Position numbers and translations under genes: made by a program. A stretch of DNA of 64,000 nt from Thalassospira lucentensis. Its GTDB lineage: Bacteria > Pseudomonadota > Alphaproteobacteria > Rhodospirillales > Thalassospiraceae. The notes under the pieces were generated by a model. That model was given only the letters and a program-made list of their open reading frames with translations. It searched no databases and had not been told where the DNA came from. The stretch covers positions 3,755,001 through 3,819,000 of the forward strand of contig NZ_CP136684.1 in assembly GCF_032921865.1 (NCBI RefSeq), read 5' to 3'. The number at the start of each line of letters is the position of its first letter. The first letter of the stretch is position 1. Positions 51,977-63,306 of this stretch are shown piece by piece.

Positions 51977-53353
51977 CTATACGAGGTGAGGATCGAACCC
52001 GGATTTTGCACACCAGTCTTCAAAACGACCGACGCGACTATCATCAATGCGAACCTGCACCGAAATACCATTCTCACCATCCAGACGCTTCAGGACTTCT
52101 CCTTGCTCATACAGCCGTGCCAGTGCCTTTCCGTCCGAATAAGGAACAAGCACTTCGAAAATCGGCATATCCTCGGTTAGACGATCTTCGATCAATGCCA
52201 GCAAGGCATCGCAGTTCGTGCCTTTGATCGCGGAAATCGCGATTGTGTTGGCGTTTCGCGATGAATATTCCTGTACCGCTGTCAGGTCTTCGCCTTCAAG
52301 CTGATCGCATTTATTCAGCGCTTCTACCAGTTCTTCGCCATCAATCGCTTTTTGCAGTCCCAATGCTTTAAGAACTTCAAGAACATCAAGCTTTTGGGCC
52401 TCCGCTTCGTGCGAAGACGCGTCGCGAACATGCACGATCAGATCGGCTTCAAGAACTTCTTCAAGCGTGGCCCGGAATGCGGCCACAAGATCATGAGGCA
52501 GGTCCGAAACGAATCCCACGGTATCAGACAGGATGACCTTTCGACCGCTTGGCAGCTCCAATCCACGCATGGTCGGATCAAGCGTTGCAAACAACATGTC
52601 TTCGGCAAAAACATCAGACACCGTTAATTGATTGAACAGTGTTGATTTTCCTGCGTTGGTGTACCCGACAAGCGCCACAATCGGATAAGGGACCCGACGG
52701 CGCGCTTCGCGGTGAAGTTCACGCGTCCGTTTGACTTCTTCCAGTTCGCGGCGGAGCTTTGCGAGCTTGTCTCCAATCAATCGACGGTCGATTTCGATCT
52801 GACGTTCACCCGGACCGGCAAGGAAGCCACGACCGCCGCGCTGACGTTCAAGGTGTGTCCATGTCCGAACCAGACGAGACTTCTGATAGCTTAGCAACGC
52901 CAGTTGAACCTGCAATCGCCCCTCGCGGGTGCGCGCACGGTCGGCAAAGATTTCGAGGATAAGGCCCGTCCGGTCGATGACCTTGCATTTCCATTCACGC
53001 TCCAGATTACGCTGCTGGATCGGGGAAAGCTGACCATTGATCATAACAATGTCGGCTTCTTCGGCTTTGATCTGATTGCCCAGACGCTCGACCACACCAG
53101 TCCCGAACAGGGTTGCCGGTCGTGTTTTCGCAATGGGCACAACATCTGCGCCCACTACATCAAAATCCAGTGCGCCGGTCAGGCTGACGGCTTCTTCCAG
53201 TCGCGACGACGCGTCGCGCCAGGATCCAGCCTGATCCGCACGTTTAAGTTCCGGATGGAAAACGAGGACCCGGGGGCTGTCATCTTCGCCGTTAGCCCCC
53301 GCAGTCAGAGATTCGTCAGCTATTTTCTTCGTCCGCAGGCTGGCTCGGATCAA
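51977..53353 (-). CDS. hflX: Ribosome-associated GTPase HflX
   Basis: A 458-residue GTPase that splits stalled or stressed ribosomes. The N-terminal HflX domain carries [16 protein letters not shown] and [15 protein letters not shown]. The G domain has G1 GYTNAGKST near residue 228, G3 DTVGF, and G4 NKCDQL. The frame opens at TTG 53353, 38 bases inside the hfq 3' end; a later start is possible because the first 25 residues look unstructured. hfq-hflX synteny is common in proteobacteria. Confidence 0.94.
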   Translation of the reverse strand: MIRASLRTKKIADESLTAGANGEDDSPRVLVFHPELKRADQAGSWRDASSRLEEAVSLTGALDFDVVGADVVPIAKTRPATLFGTGVVERLGNQIKAEEADIVMINGQLSPIQQRNLEREWKCKVIDRTGLILEIFADRARTREGRLQVQLALLSYQKSRLVRTWTHLERQRGGRGFLAGPGERQIEIDRRLIGDKLAKLRRELEEVKRTRELHREARRRVPYPIVALVGYTNAGKSTLFNQLTVSDVFAEDMLFATLDPTMRGLELPSGRKVILSDTVGFVSDLPHDLVAAFRATLEEVLEADLIVHVRDASSHEAEAQKLDVLEVLKALGLQKAIDGEELVEALNKCDQLEGEDLTAVQEYSSRNANTIAISAIKGTNCDALLALIEDRLTEDMPIFEVLVPYSDGKALARLYEQGEVLKRLDGENGISVQVRIDDSRVGRFEDWCAKSGFDPHLV

Positions 53354-53570
53354 ACAGTTTAATCGGCGTCGTCGGCATTACTGTCGAAATCGCATGTTTG
53401 TAAACGAGCTGGGTGTGAGCATCGCGCCGCAGCAAAACTGAGAAATTGTCAAACCAGGTAATGATGCCCTGCAATTTGACTCCGTTGACCAGAAACACGG
53501 TAACCGGCGTTTTGTTTTTACGGCAATAATTCAGGAATACGTCCTGAACATTTTGTGATTTTTCCGCCAT
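53316..53570 (-). CDS. hfq: RNA chaperone Hfq
   Basis: An 84-residue Sm-like protein that pairs small RNAs with target mRNAs. Sm1 is [20 protein letters not shown] (in part) and Sm2 is [11 protein letters not shown], with the YKHAIS signature. The short C-terminal tail (PADEENS) is typical of alphaproteobacteria. ATG 53570 is followed by [13 protein letters not shown], matching the family start. It overlaps hflX. Confidence 0.97.
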   Translation of the reverse strand: MAEKSQNVQDVFLNYCRKNKTPVTVFLVNGVKLQGIITWFDNFSVLLRRDAHTQLVYKHAISTVMPTTPIKLFDPSQPADEENS

Positions 53571-53760
53571 TGGTTAGACCTAGCCTTCTTTTATGAGCGT
53601 TTTTATCGTTTCGGGTGGTCAAGGAAAATGCAGAACCGATGACTTTTCTGTCTGTTACGGCTCCGGCCCCATTTTTATGACCTGACTGAACTATAAGACT
53701 TTCGCAAAGCTTTTTACAAGCCTTACAAGCGCTTCGCAATCGGGGAAATGCCAATCTGGG

Positions 53761-54378
53761 CTAAGAGTTCGCGGAATTCGTGGCATCCCCGTGACCGGTA
53801 ATTTCGTCTCCGATCAATATCGCCGTCGCACCAACATTCCGCGCACACTGAATATCGACAACACTATCACCAACAAACCACAGATTCTCATATTGCGCCG
53901 CAGCAGAGTCGCCCATGGCCAGATGTACTGGATCAGCCGCCGGTTTGTCATTTTGGGCATCTGTCGCTCCGACAACGCCACCAAAAAAATGGCCCCAGTC
54001 AAGATGGGCAACTTCGGAACGCAGGAAATTTCCGTTCTTGTTGCTAACCACCCCGAGATAAGTCCCCTGTTCACGAAGTGCCATTAACAGATCATAGGCC
54101 CCCGTCAGCGGGGTCAGGGTTTCAAGATGAATTGCCTTGAAATGGGCATAGAACCTGTCTTTGGCTTCCTCCCAGAGATCATCGCCAAACAAGGTTGGAA
54201 AGCTGTCACGCAACGAGCGTGCTACACGCGTTTTGGTCTCGGCCAAATTCCAACGTTCTTTGCCAAAATCATCAAATGTCAGATTAAGCGCTGCCTGAAT
54301 GGTTTCCCAGCTATCAACAAGCGTGTTGTCCCAATCAAAAATAACCGCCTTAGGAGGAAGAAGCATTTTATCTGACAT
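53761..54378 (-). CDS. HAD-superfamily hydrolase (phosphoglycolate-phosphatase-like)
   Basis: A 205-residue HAD phosphatase. Motif I is FDWDNTLVDSW, with two catalytic Asp; motif II is VVSNKNG; motif IV region is WFVGDSVVDIQCARN. The cap domain is alpha-helical (subclass IA), as in phosphoglycolate or pyrimidine phosphatases; the substrate is unknown. It lies between trkA and hfq on the same strand, as in many alphaproteobacteria. Confidence 0.9.
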   Translation of the reverse strand: MSDKMLLPPKAVIFDWDNTLVDSWETIQAALNLTFDDFGKERWNLAETKTRVARSLRDSFPTLFGDDLWEEAKDRFYAHFKAIHLETLTPLTGAYDLLMALREQGTYLGVVSNKNGNFLRSEVAHLDWGHFFGGVVGATDAQNDKPAADPVHLAMGDSAAAQYENLWFVGDSVVDIQCARNVGATAILIGDEITGHGDATNSANS

Positions 54379-54443
54379 AGAAATATCCGCGCATCAAAGT
54401 CGGTTTCATTCGTGCAAGGAATGTTTTCCTCACCGCTGTTTTT

Positions 54444-55823
54444 TTAGAAATATTCAAGTCGAACAGCGAACATCTTCTCGACTTTCTTGATCTGTTCCGA
54501 ACCAGCAAAGACGACAATCCGGTCATTGGCCTCGATTACAGTGTTTGCACGTGGCATAACCACTTCATCATCTCGGAGGATGGCCCCAAAAACCACGCCT
54601 GCGGGCATGGCGATATCCTTGATAGCCTTGCCTACAATCGGCGCTGTCTCAAGTGCTTCGGCTTCCAGAACCTCTCCAAATCCCTCGGAAAGACTGTGCA
54701 CAGCACGAATTCGACCACGTCGTACATGATGCAAAATGGTCGAAACTGTTGTCATACGCGGGCTGATAACAACGTCAACGCCAAGTTCCGACACCAGCGA
54801 CGTATAAGTGCTCTTGTTGATCAGGGTCAGTGCTCGCGGGCAGCCGTACCGCTTCGCCAGAAGTGACGACAGTATATTGGTTTCATCATCGTTGGTCAGT
54901 GCCACAACGGCTTCTGCGTTTCCGACATTTGCTTCTTCCAGCAGTTCTGGATCAAGCACGTCACCGCGCAGAACCACGCTTTTCTTCGGTAATTTCTGTG
55001 CAACGAAACGGGCACGTTCCGGATCAGCCTCGATCAGACGCGTGGTTACACCGGGGAAATTCTGATTGATTTCCTCGGCAAGAAACAGCGCAATGTTGCC
55101 GCCACCGAATATCACAATCCGTCGCGCTTCAGGATCTTCGTGACCAAAGGCCGACATTGCACGATCCACCTGATCGCTGGATACGGCCAGATAGACCAGA
55201 TCGCCTGCCAGCATCTGATCATCACCCTTGGGATAAACCGGCTTGTCATTGCGGATCATCCCAAGGATCGAAATATTCAAATCAGGGAAAAGCTGGTGTA
55301 ATTGCCGAAGTGGCGTATTGATTACCGGGCAATCTTCATTGCACCTCAGCCCAAGAATTTTGACCTTGTCATCCGCAAACGGGATCATGTCAAAGGCGCC
55401 CGGCGCGCGCAAACGACGTGCGACAGCACGGGCCACTTCCATTTCCGGCGAAATGACCACATCAATCGGCAGCTTTTCACGGCCGAACAAGCTGGCCCAT
55501 TCCGGTTGCAGATAGGTCTGACTGCGAATTCGGGCAATTTTTGTCGGTACATTGAACAGGGAATGAGCAACCTGACAAGCCGTCATGTTGACTTCATCGG
55601 CAAAGGTCACGGCGATCAGCATGTCAGCTTCATCGGCACCAGCTTGCTGTAAAACGTCAGGATGCGATCCAAAGCCAATGATGCCTTTGACTTCCAACGT
55701 ATCGGAAATCTTGCGAACAAGTTCTTCCGACTGGTCGATAACTGTCACATCATTGTTTTCTGCAGCAAGATATTTGGCAATGTGGAAGCCCACCTGCCCG
55801 GCGCCGCAAATGATGACCTTCAT
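54444..55823 (-). CDS. trkA: Trk potassium uptake protein TrkA
   Basis: A 459-residue peripheral membrane protein that gates the Trk potassium channel. Two Rossmann (RCK) domains are seen, GAGQVGFHIAKYL at the N-terminus and GGGNIALFLAEEI near residue 235. Each is followed by a TrkA-C domain. It binds NAD(H) and ATP. Directly downstream of ntrX (42-bp gap), as in many alphaproteobacteria. No trkH lies in the window. Confidence 0.95.
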   Translation of the reverse strand: MKVIICGAGQVGFHIAKYLAAENNDVTVIDQSEELVRKISDTLEVKGIIGFGSHPDVLQQAGADEADMLIAVTFADEVNMTACQVAHSLFNVPTKIARIRSQTYLQPEWASLFGREKLPIDVVISPEMEVARAVARRLRAPGAFDMIPFADDKVKILGLRCNEDCPVINTPLRQLHQLFPDLNISILGMIRNDKPVYPKGDDQMLAGDLVYLAVSSDQVDRAMSAFGHEDPEARRIVIFGGGNIALFLAEEINQNFPGVTTRLIEADPERARFVAQKLPKKSVVLRGDVLDPELLEEANVGNAEAVVALTNDDETNILSSLLAKRYGCPRALTLINKSTYTSLVSELGVDVVISPRMTTVSTILHHVRRGRIRAVHSLSEGFGEVLEAEALETAPIVGKAIKDIAMPAGVVFGAILRDDEVVMPRANTVIEANDRIVVFAGSEQIKKVEKMFAVRLEYF

Positions 55824-55865
55824 TGTTTCGTCTCCCGTTCAAAAGCTCCGGATCGCGATGGCGGA

Positions 55866-57251
55866 TTATTCCGCACGCTCCCCATTCACGCCCAGACTTT
55901 TGAGTTTTCGATGCAAGGCAGAACGTTCCATACCGACAAAGCTTGCAGTTTTGGAAATATTCCCGCCAAAACGTTCCACCTGCGTTTGAAGATATTCCTT
56001 TTCGAACATCTCGCGGGCTTCGCGTAGAGGCAATGCCATGATTTCACTGGTTTTATCAAAATTCAAAGATACCGGAACATCTTCAAACAACTCAGATGGC
56101 AGCATTTTGCCACTGATGACATCCGTACTGTCATCTGGTGCCATCATGATCATCAGACGTTCGATTACGTTGCGCAATTGCCGAACATTCCCGGGCCAGT
56201 CGTATGAATGCAATGCGGCGAGTGCTTCTGCGGAAAGCTTGCGTTTTGGGAGCCCGGTTGCCTCTGCATAGCGTACAAGAAACCATTCTGCGAGGTCAGG
56301 GATATCGTCACGACGCTGCTGCAGGGACGGAACCTGCAACGGCACGACATTCAGGCGATAGTACAAGTCCTGACGAAACCGCTGCTCCGCAATCCTTTCT
56401 TCCAGATCTCGCGCGGTTGTTGCAATAACGCGTACATCCACGCTAACGGGCACAGAGCCACCGACGCGCTCGAATGTCTGCTCCTGCAGAACGCGAACGA
56501 TTTTACCCTGCGTTTCCAATGGCATATCTGCCACTTCATCAAGCAGCAAGGTTCCACCATGTGCGAGTTCCAGCACACCTGTACGTGCTTCCCGATTGGC
56601 CGCAGCGACGGCACCAAACAGTGATTCTTCCATTGTACCGGGCGAAATATTCGCGCAATTCAAAACAACAAAAGGTGCTTCGGCACGGGCAGAATTTTTG
56701 TGGATCAGACGCGCAACGACTTCCTTTCCCGAACCCGCCGGGCCCGAAATCAAAATTCGGCTTCCAGTGCGGGCCACACGGTCAATCGCCTGGCGCAATC
56801 CATTAATGACAGAAGAACAACCAACCAGTTCGGTGTCTCCCCCTGCCCGCATGGTCAGTTCGCGGTTCTCCCGGCGCAGGCGGGCATCGTCGATTGCGCG
56901 TTCGACGACCAGCAACAGCCGATCCGTATTGAATGGCTTCTCAATGAAATCATATGCACCGTTACGTGACGCTTCCAGTGCCGTTTCGATGTTGCCATGT
57001 CCCGAAATCATGACGACAGGCACTTCACTATGTTCACGCTTGATCAGTTTCAGAGTCTCGATACCATCGTGATCGCTTTCGTCCATCCAGATATCAAGAA
57101 TCACCAGACTCGGCCGCCGTGCGGCAACCTCTGACAACGCTTCCTGGCTTGAACCTGCCTGTCGGGTTTTGTGCCCTTCGTCTTCGAGGATTCCGGCGAT
57201 CAGTGCCCGGATATCTTCTTCATCATCGACGATCAGAATATCGTGCGCCAT
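55866..57251 (-). CDS. ntrX: Response regulator NtrX
   Basis: A 461-residue regulator partnered with NtrY. Receiver domain residues 1-120 with phospho-acceptor Asp53 (ILDIWMDES). The AAA+ domain has Walker A SGPAGSGKE and Walker B LLLDEVADMP. Where sigma-54 activators have GAFTGA, this protein reads FGAVAAANREARTG, so the sigma-54 contact loop is missing. A C-terminal Fis-type HTH is present (NISKTASFVGMERSALHRKL in part). It probably regulates transcription without sigma-54 activation. Confidence 0.95.
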   Translation of the reverse strand: MAHDILIVDDEEDIRALIAGILEDEGHKTRQAGSSQEALSEVAARRPSLVILDIWMDESDHDGIETLKLIKREHSEVPVVMISGHGNIETALEASRNGAYDFIEKPFNTDRLLLVVERAIDDARLRRENRELTMRAGGDTELVGCSSVINGLRQAIDRVARTGSRILISGPAGSGKEVVARLIHKNSARAEAPFVVLNCANISPGTMEESLFGAVAAANREARTGVLELAHGGTLLLDEVADMPLETQGKIVRVLQEQTFERVGGSVPVSVDVRVIATTARDLEERIAEQRFRQDLYYRLNVVPLQVPSLQQRRDDIPDLAEWFLVRYAEATGLPKRKLSAEALAALHSYDWPGNVRQLRNVIERLMIMMAPDDSTDVISGKMLPSELFEDVPVSLNFDKTSEIMALPLREAREMFEKEYLQTQVERFGGNISKTASFVGMERSALHRKLKSLGVNGERAE

Positions 57252-57302
57252 GTCGTGACCAATATGCCCGTATCTAAAATTATTGCTGATGAAACAACAG
57301 GA

Positions 57303-59576
57303 TCAGTTGTTCAAAGAGGTGCTATCTGCAGTTTCTTCTGCAGTTATATGCTTACCTGCGACTGGAAAGGCCAGTGTAACCGTTGCTCCGCTCTCAACAC
57401 CGTCAGCAAGTATAAGCTCTCCGCCATGGTCTTCCATGATTTTCTTGACGATTGCAAGCCCCAGACCAGTACCTTTTGACCGCGTTGTTACGTAGGGTTC
57501 GGTTAGTCTCTCACGATTTTCAACGGGCAAACCTTTGCCATTATCGGAGACCGTAACGTAGATGCGTTGATGTTCATCAGAGCGTGTCACAGAAATTTCA
57601 ATACGGCCCGGCGGCAATTCGCTTTCGTCCCCTTCACGTCCGTCAATCGCCTCAGCGGCATTTTTAAGGGTATTGGTTAGGCACTGATTGACCTGTCGAG
57701 CATCGCATGAAACTTCAATATCACGGCCTGCTTTCGGATCGAAATCATACGTTATTTTATTGTAGGCCTGCTTTTGAAGGAATACCGCACTTTTGACCAG
57801 ATCAACAATCTTTTCAGATTTCATCTTCGGTGATGGCATTCTCGCAAAACTTGAGAATTCGTCGACCATACGTCCGATGTCTCCGACTTGACGAATAATC
57901 GTGTCGGTACAGGTTTTAAACACTTCGGTATCGCTTTGAATTTCCTTGAGATATCGACGCTTTAAACGCTCTGCCGATAATTGTATCGGTGTCAGTGGGT
58001 TTTTGATTTCGTGCGCGATGCGGCGCGCAACGTCGGCCCAGGCAGCCATACGCTGCGCGGTCTGAAGTTCCGTTACATCGTCAAAAGTCACAACATAACC
58101 GAAAATAGACCGGTCCTCCGCGCGCTCGACCGTTACCCTCGCCAAAAGCATCAGGGCCAAACCATCCCGTCGGATTTCAATCTGCCGCGATCTGCTTCGA
58201 TCGCCTTCCTTGTGCAAGTCTTCGAAAAGTTCGGAGAATTCCGGGATTACCTCGCAAATTGACTGCCCGATAGCCCCGTCAAGATCAATCCCCATAAGGT
58301 CGGAAGCACTGCGGTTTGGCAGATTGATGTGGCATTCTGCATCAAGCCCGATCACACCGGCAGTCACACCACCCAGAATTGCCTCGGTAAACCGGCGGCG
58401 CTCGTCATTCAGTCGATTGGCCGCGACCAGCTCGGTACGCTGCGTATCAAGCTGGGATGTCATGCGGTTGAAAGCACGGGTTAGTGCTTCAAGTTCGTCT
58501 TCCTGACCTGCAAGCGGAACACGGAAGGTCAAATCGCCGTCACGGACCTTTTCTGCCCCCACAATCAATTGGGAAATCGGTTCGACCAAGCGTGTTGCAA
58601 CCATAAGCCCCAAAGTCACTGCTGCCAGAAGCAAGACAACGGCAATCAGCACGAAAATCATCACGAAGGTGATGACAATCCCGGACCGTTCACCTTCAAG
58701 GTTTTCGTACGCAGTTACCGCCTTTCTGGCCTTGTCGATACGTTCAAGAACATTGGGATCAACAAACCGGCCGACCAGAAGATACCCGTCAATGAAACTG
58801 TCGAGATGCGCCATGGCGCGAATACGGTTGTCCGTATTCCCCAAAAGCAGAACAACATCGTTGTTTCGCGCCCGATCATAGACTTCCTGTGGAATTGGTG
58901 ACAGGACCGGATCGTAGGAAAAACTGTAGTCGGATTGCGCAAGTACGGCGCCGCTTCCGTCAATTATCACGGCTTCCGGCAATCCGCGGGCATCGGCCTG
59001 AGCCGTCAGTATTCGGTTGATGCGCTCTCTGTCTGTCGCAAAATTGACGCCAAGACGTTGAAGATCATTGGCCGTTGCCAGAACATCGGCCCGGATAAGC
59101 TCCTGATGTTCTTTCAGATATGCCTCTGCAATGACCATGCTTTCTTCGACGGCAGTTCTGATTCGATCACTGAACCATCCCTGAATACCGAAATGCAGAA
59201 ACAATGCGGAAAAAATAGCAACGATAATGGCTGGGGTCACCGCCACCAGCGAGAACAGTAGAACCATTCTTGTGTGAAGCTTGGCACCGGCCGTGCCACG
59301 CCGTCGTTCCGCCCAAATCTGAACCAGCTTGCGCGCAACCAGTGTGGCAAGCGCCAAAACAAGAATAAGATCAATGTTTAACAGCAGGATGATCAGACGT
59401 GGTTCCGGCCGCAGTGGAGCAGTACCAGTCATGGCAAGATAGGTCGCCAGAACCGATATAAGCCCGGCACAGACCAGACCAATCGCAAACTTGCGCGACT
59501 GGCTTAATCGACCCAGAAATCTGACAAATCCTGAACGCATCAGACGACTGGTGACGGGTCGTCCGGCTTCGGTCAT
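57303..59576 (-). CDS. ntrY: Sensor histidine kinase NtrY
   Basis: A 757-residue membrane kinase. Three to four N-terminal hydrophobic segments (about residues 28-120) lead to a periplasmic region. A later membrane segment ([20 protein letters not shown] in part, near 300) precedes a HAMP domain, a PAS domain (about 405-500), the phospho-acceptor His in [16 protein letters not shown], and an HATPase domain with NAAEA, DNGKGLP and KGTGLGLAI. Its first base pairs overlap ntrC by four, so translation is coupled. Linked to nitrogen or redox sensing in alphaproteobacteria. Confidence 0.95.
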   Translation of the reverse strand: MTEAGRPVTSRLMRSGFVRFLGRLSQSRKFAIGLVCAGLISVLATYLAMTGTAPLRPEPRLIILLLNIDLILVLALATLVARKLVQIWAERRRGTAGAKLHTRMVLLFSLVAVTPAIIVAIFSALFLHFGIQGWFSDRIRTAVEESMVIAEAYLKEHQELIRADVLATANDLQRLGVNFATDRERINRILTAQADARGLPEAVIIDGSGAVLAQSDYSFSYDPVLSPIPQEVYDRARNNDVVLLLGNTDNRIRAMAHLDSFIDGYLLVGRFVDPNVLERIDKARKAVTAYENLEGERSGIVITFVMIFVLIAVVLLLAAVTLGLMVATRLVEPISQLIVGAEKVRDGDLTFRVPLAGQEDELEALTRAFNRMTSQLDTQRTELVAANRLNDERRRFTEAILGGVTAGVIGLDAECHINLPNRSASDLMGIDLDGAIGQSICEVIPEFSELFEDLHKEGDRSRSRQIEIRRDGLALMLLARVTVERAEDRSIFGYVVTFDDVTELQTAQRMAAWADVARRIAHEIKNPLTPIQLSAERLKRRYLKEIQSDTEVFKTCTDTIIRQVGDIGRMVDEFSSFARMPSPKMKSEKIVDLVKSAVFLQKQAYNKITYDFDPKAGRDIEVSCDARQVNQCLTNTLKNAAEAIDGREGDESELPPGRIEISVTRSDEHQRIYVTVSDNGKGLPVENRERLTEPYVTTRSKGTGLGLAIVKKIMEDHGGELILADGVESGATVTLAFPVAGKHITAEETADSTSLNN

Positions 59577-61021
59577 TTTGCGCCCCTGACGACTTCCAGT
59601 CCGAGATCGCGGATTTTCTTGCGCAATGTATTCCGGTTAAGTCCCAGAACCTCGGCCGCTTTCACCTGATTACCACGGGTAGCTTCCAGTGTAACAGTCA
59701 GCAACGGACGTTCCATTTCGCGCAATATACGATCATACAGGCCGCTTGAAGGAAGGTCTTCGTCATGGGCATCGTAGTATTCGCGAACATGACGTTCGAT
59801 CGATTCCGCTAGAGACTGCGGTTCCCCAACCGGTGCGGCTTCACTGATGCTGTTTTCCGAAAACTCCGTTTCGATAACATCGACGCCAATCACGTCATGC
59901 GAATAGAGCGCAGTCAAACGGCGAACCATATTTTCCAGTTCGCGTATATTTCCAGGCCATCGATGGGATTTTAAGCGCGCCATGGCCTCGGCTGAAAGTG
60001 TCTTGCGAGGCAACCCCTCTTCACTGGCCTGCATGAGGAAGTGATTGACCAACTCGGGAATGTCTTCCAGCCTTTCACGCAATGACGGTAGCCGGATTGG
60101 AACGACATTAAGACGATAGAACAAATCTTCGCGGAAGGTGCCTTCGCGGATCAGCTTGCGCAGATCCCTGTGGGTTGCAGCAACGATGCGGACATTCACA
60201 CGGATCGGTGTGCGCCCGCCAACACGGGTATATTCACCTTCCTGCAAGACACGCAGTAATCGGGTCTGTGCCTCAAGCGGCATGTCACCTATTTCATCAA
60301 GAAATAGCGTTCCGCCCTCAGCCTGTTCAAACCGGCCTACCTTGCGCTCGTTAGCTCCGGTAAAGGCCCCTTTTTCATGGCCAAAAAGCTCACTTTCGAT
60401 AAGCTCGCGCGGAATGGCCGCCATGTTGATGGCAACGAACGGGCCGTGGCGACGTCCGCCATATTCGTGCAGCGCACGAGCCACCAACTCTTTACCGGTG
60501 CCACTTTCTCCTGTCACCATGACGGTAAGGTCGGTGTTCATCAGACGGGCGAGAGCACGGTAAATTTCCTGCATCGCCGATGATCGACCGATCAGAGGCA
60601 GACGATCATCCCCTTCATCATCAGAGGATTTGGCATTCTCATCAGCCTGTGGCGTTTCGAGTGCCCGATCAACGATGCTTATCAACTCATTCAAATCAAA
60701 CGGTTTTGGAAGATACTCAAAAGCCCCTCTCTGGGCTGCTTTTACCGCTGTCATCAGAGTGTTTTGCGCGCTCATGACGATCACACGCAAGTCCGGACGC
60801 AGTTTGCGGATACGCGGAACCATGTCGAGCCCGTTTTCGTCCGGCATCATCACGTCTGTGATTACCAGATCGCCATCCCCGTCAGCGATCCAGTCCCACA
60901 AGGTCCGTCCGTGACCGGTGCTTCGCACCTCATGACCCTGACGCGACAAAGCCTGTGTCAGAACGGTACGGATTGCACGGTCGTCATCAGCAACAAGAAT
61001 TCTGGCCGGGCTCGGGCTCAT
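59573..61021 (-). CDS. ntrC: Nitrogen regulation response regulator NtrC
   Basis: A 482-residue sigma-54 activator. Receiver Asp56 is in [13 protein letters not shown]. The AAA+ domain has Walker A GESGTGKE, the complete sigma-54 loop [11 protein letters not shown], and Walker [11 protein letters not shown]. The Fis-type HTH ends the protein ([18 protein letters not shown] in part). Overlaps ntrB and ntrY by four bases each. It turns on nitrogen-scavenging genes when phosphorylated by NtrB. Confidence 0.96.
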   Translation of the reverse strand: MSPSPARILVADDDRAIRTVLTQALSRQGHEVRSTGHGRTLWDWIADGDGDLVITDVMMPDENGLDMVPRIRKLRPDLRVIVMSAQNTLMTAVKAAQRGAFEYLPKPFDLNELISIVDRALETPQADENAKSSDDEGDDRLPLIGRSSAMQEIYRALARLMNTDLTVMVTGESGTGKELVARALHEYGGRRHGPFVAINMAAIPRELIESELFGHEKGAFTGANERKVGRFEQAEGGTLFLDEIGDMPLEAQTRLLRVLQEGEYTRVGGRTPIRVNVRIVAATHRDLRKLIREGTFREDLFYRLNVVPIRLPSLRERLEDIPELVNHFLMQASEEGLPRKTLSAEAMARLKSHRWPGNIRELENMVRRLTALYSHDVIGVDVIETEFSENSISEAAPVGEPQSLAESIERHVREYYDAHDEDLPSSGLYDRILREMERPLLTVTLEATRGNQVKAAEVLGLNRNTLRKKIRDLGLEVVRGAK

Positions 61022-62163
61022 ACGGTTTCTTCCTTGTTCTTAATTATATTGCCCGCACCGACATCTTCAGCCAGCGTGCGGTTATAGATTGGCAGCATGA
61101 TCTGGAATTCGGCACCGCCCCCCGGTGCATCTTTAACCTCAATCACACCACCGTGGTCATTGATAATCTTGGCCACCAAGGCCAACCCCAATCCTGAGCC
61201 GGTTGGTTTTGTTGTTACGAACGGGTCAAACAGGCTTTCGCGCATGTCGGGTGCAATTCCTGGTCCGTTGTCACGTACAGACACGACCAACGGCAAATGC
61301 ACACGTGCATCACCGCCTGCAACAGCAAGGCGAACACCGTGCTGATAGCGGGTCGATATCACAATATGACCTCTATCATGATCAACGGCTTCGCCCGCAT
61401 TCTTCAAAAGGTTCAAAAACACCTGAATAAGCTGATCCCTATTCCCGAAAACCGGTGGCAGCGATGGGTCATAGATTTCTTCGAATGCCAGATGTTTGCC
61501 AAAGCCGTTTTCGGCTAGCCTGCGGACATGTTCAAGCACGGTATGGATATTGACTGCACCGCGTTCCATCGGTTTATCAGAAAAGATTTCCATACGATCA
61601 ACAAGGTCGACAATACGATCTGCCTCGTCACAGATCAGACGCGTCAGGACCCTGTCGTCCTCGTTTGAGGTCTGCTCAAGCAATTGAGCCGCACCACGGA
61701 TACCCGAAAGCGGGTTTTTGATCTCGTGTGCAAGGATTGCCGCCATTGCACTTACCGAGCGGGCTGAGTTCCGGCTCAACAGCTGATTATCAATCTTTTG
61801 CGCGATAGAGCGCGGCTCGAATGTCAAAACGGCACAGTCGGGTTCATCTGGCATCGAACCCACGGTCAGGTTTACTGTATGTTTGCCAATTTTCGGGCTT
61901 TCGATCAGAAGATTATGATCAGCCACGAGGGTCGCTTCGTCAATTGCCTGAGTGATAAGAGAAAAAACCGGGCTGTCACCTGGAATGAAATCCTTGAGAT
62001 TGCTGCGGCAGAGGACGGCGGCGCTGGTATTGAACAGCTGTTCCGTCGCCTGATTGACGAAGCGGATTTTGCCATCCCGATCAGAAACGATAACCGCACT
62101 GGCAATTGCATTAAGCACGCCAGTCGGATCTACCCCGTTCCCTTTGCCAAATCCAAGTCTCAT
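61018..62163 (-). CDS. ntrB: Nitrogen regulation sensor kinase NtrB
   Basis: A 381-residue soluble histidine kinase. PAS domain at about residues 12-75 ([19 protein letters not shown] in part), phospho-acceptor His146 in [15 protein letters not shown], then HATPase with [16 protein letters not shown] and [11 protein letters not shown] protein normally controls its kinase/phosphatase balance (known). dusB lies 43 bp upstream on the same strand. Confidence 0.96.
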   Translation of the reverse strand: MRLGFGKGNGVDPTGVLNAIASAVIVSDRDGKIRFVNQATEQLFNTSAAVLCRSNLKDFIPGDSPVFSLITQAIDEATLVADHNLLIESPKIGKHTVNLTVGSMPDEPDCAVLTFEPRSIAQKIDNQLLSRNSARSVSAMAAILAHEIKNPLSGIRGAAQLLEQTSNEDDRVLTRLICDEADRIVDLVDRMEIFSDKPMERGAVNIHTVLEHVRRLAENGFGKHLAFEEIYDPSLPPVFGNRDQLIQVFLNLLKNAGEAVDHDRGHIVISTRYQHGVRLAVAGGDARVHLPLVVSVRDNGPGIAPDMRESLFDPFVTTKPTGSGLGLALVAKIINDHGGVIEVKDAPGGGAEFQIMLPIYNRTLAEDVGAGNIIKNKEETV

Positions 62164-62206
62164 TCAAAGTTTCCCCGATAAAATAGCTATTTGGTTCTTG
62201 TTATTC

Positions 62207-63211
62207 TCAGGCAGCAGCCTGGTTTTCGGTATTCTCAATCAGTGGCTCATAGAAAGCCCTGATTTGACTCCTGACTTCAGATGGATCACTTAACTGGTTA
62301 ATAACACGGCGAAATTCCGTCGCATTGCGCAAGCTGTTGCAGTACCAAGCCAGATGCTTTCTGGCGATCCGCACGCCTTGCTGCCCGTGATGATCAATCA
62401 TCGCATCATAGTGACGCAGAATGGTTTCCATCTGCACATCAAGCGACGGTGCAGCCAGTTTGGTGCCTGTTTTCAGGTAATGTGAAACCTGCGCCAAAAA
62501 CCACGGTCGACCTTGTGCGCCGCGTCCTACCATGACACCGTCAGCACCAGAACGTTTCAGAAGTTCTGCTGCGTCTTCTTCTCTGTTGACATCGCCATTG
62601 CCAATGACCGGGATCGATACGGCCTGTTTGACCAGCCCAATTGCACCCCAATCAGCATCACCCTTGTAAAACTGACAACGCGTGCGCCCATGAATGGTCA
62701 ACATCGCAATGCCAAGTTCCTCGGCAATTTTCGCCAGCCGCGGCGCATTACGATTATCGTCATCCCACCCCAAACGCATCTTGAGCGTCACAGGCACGGA
62801 AACAGCGTCAACGGTTGCCTTTATGATATCCGCAGCAAGCTTTTCATCGCGCATCAGGGCCGAACCGGCATAACCCTTTGTGACTTTTTTTGCCGGACAG
62901 CCCATATTAATATCGATGATCATCGCACCGCGATCTTCATTCATCTTTGCGGCCAAAGCCATTTCATCGGGTTCGGTCCCGGCAAGCTGAACGGAAAGCG
63001 GGCTCTCGGCTGCACAATCACCGTGCATCTTGCGCACTTCTTTCTGATGGCGCTGAATGCGTGTCATGGCATCAGACGCAATCATTTCCGACACAACAAG
63101 GTGGCCGCCAAACTGGCGCACCTGTTGCCGGAAAGGAAGGTCAGTCACACCTGACATCGGTGCCAGAATGACATTCTCTGGCACGGTTACAGAACCGATC
63201 TGCAAAGACAT
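62207..63211 (-). CDS. dusB: tRNA-dihydrouridine synthase DusB
   Basis: A 334-residue flavoenzyme (also called NifR3) reducing uridines in the tRNA D-loop. FMN site and catalytic Cys are in the DINMGCPAKKVTKGYAGS segment, with LAPMSGVTDLPFR at the N-terminus, LTIHGRTR, and IGNGDVN for phosphate binding. It heads the dusB-ntrBC-ntrYX group, a very conserved order in alphaproteobacteria. Confidence 0.95.
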   Translation of the reverse strand: MSLQIGSVTVPENVILAPMSGVTDLPFRQQVRQFGGHLVVSEMIASDAMTRIQRHQKEVRKMHGDCAAESPLSVQLAGTEPDEMALAAKMNEDRGAMIIDINMGCPAKKVTKGYAGSALMRDEKLAADIIKATVDAVSVPVTLKMRLGWDDDNRNAPRLAKIAEELGIAMLTIHGRTRCQFYKGDADWGAIGLVKQAVSIPVIGNGDVNREEDAAELLKRSGADGVMVGRGAQGRPWFLAQVSHYLKTGTKLAAPSLDVQMETILRHYDAMIDHHGQQGVRIARKHLAWYCNSLRNATEFRRVINQLSDPSEVRSQIRAFYEPLIENTENQAAA

Positions 63212-63306
63212 GAAGAAAATCCGATTGCCTAAAACTTGGGCAGATTAATGAAACTGGCGCCGCGTTGCAACAACTCTAAGCGAATTGTCGAATATATAGG
63301 CCCGGA

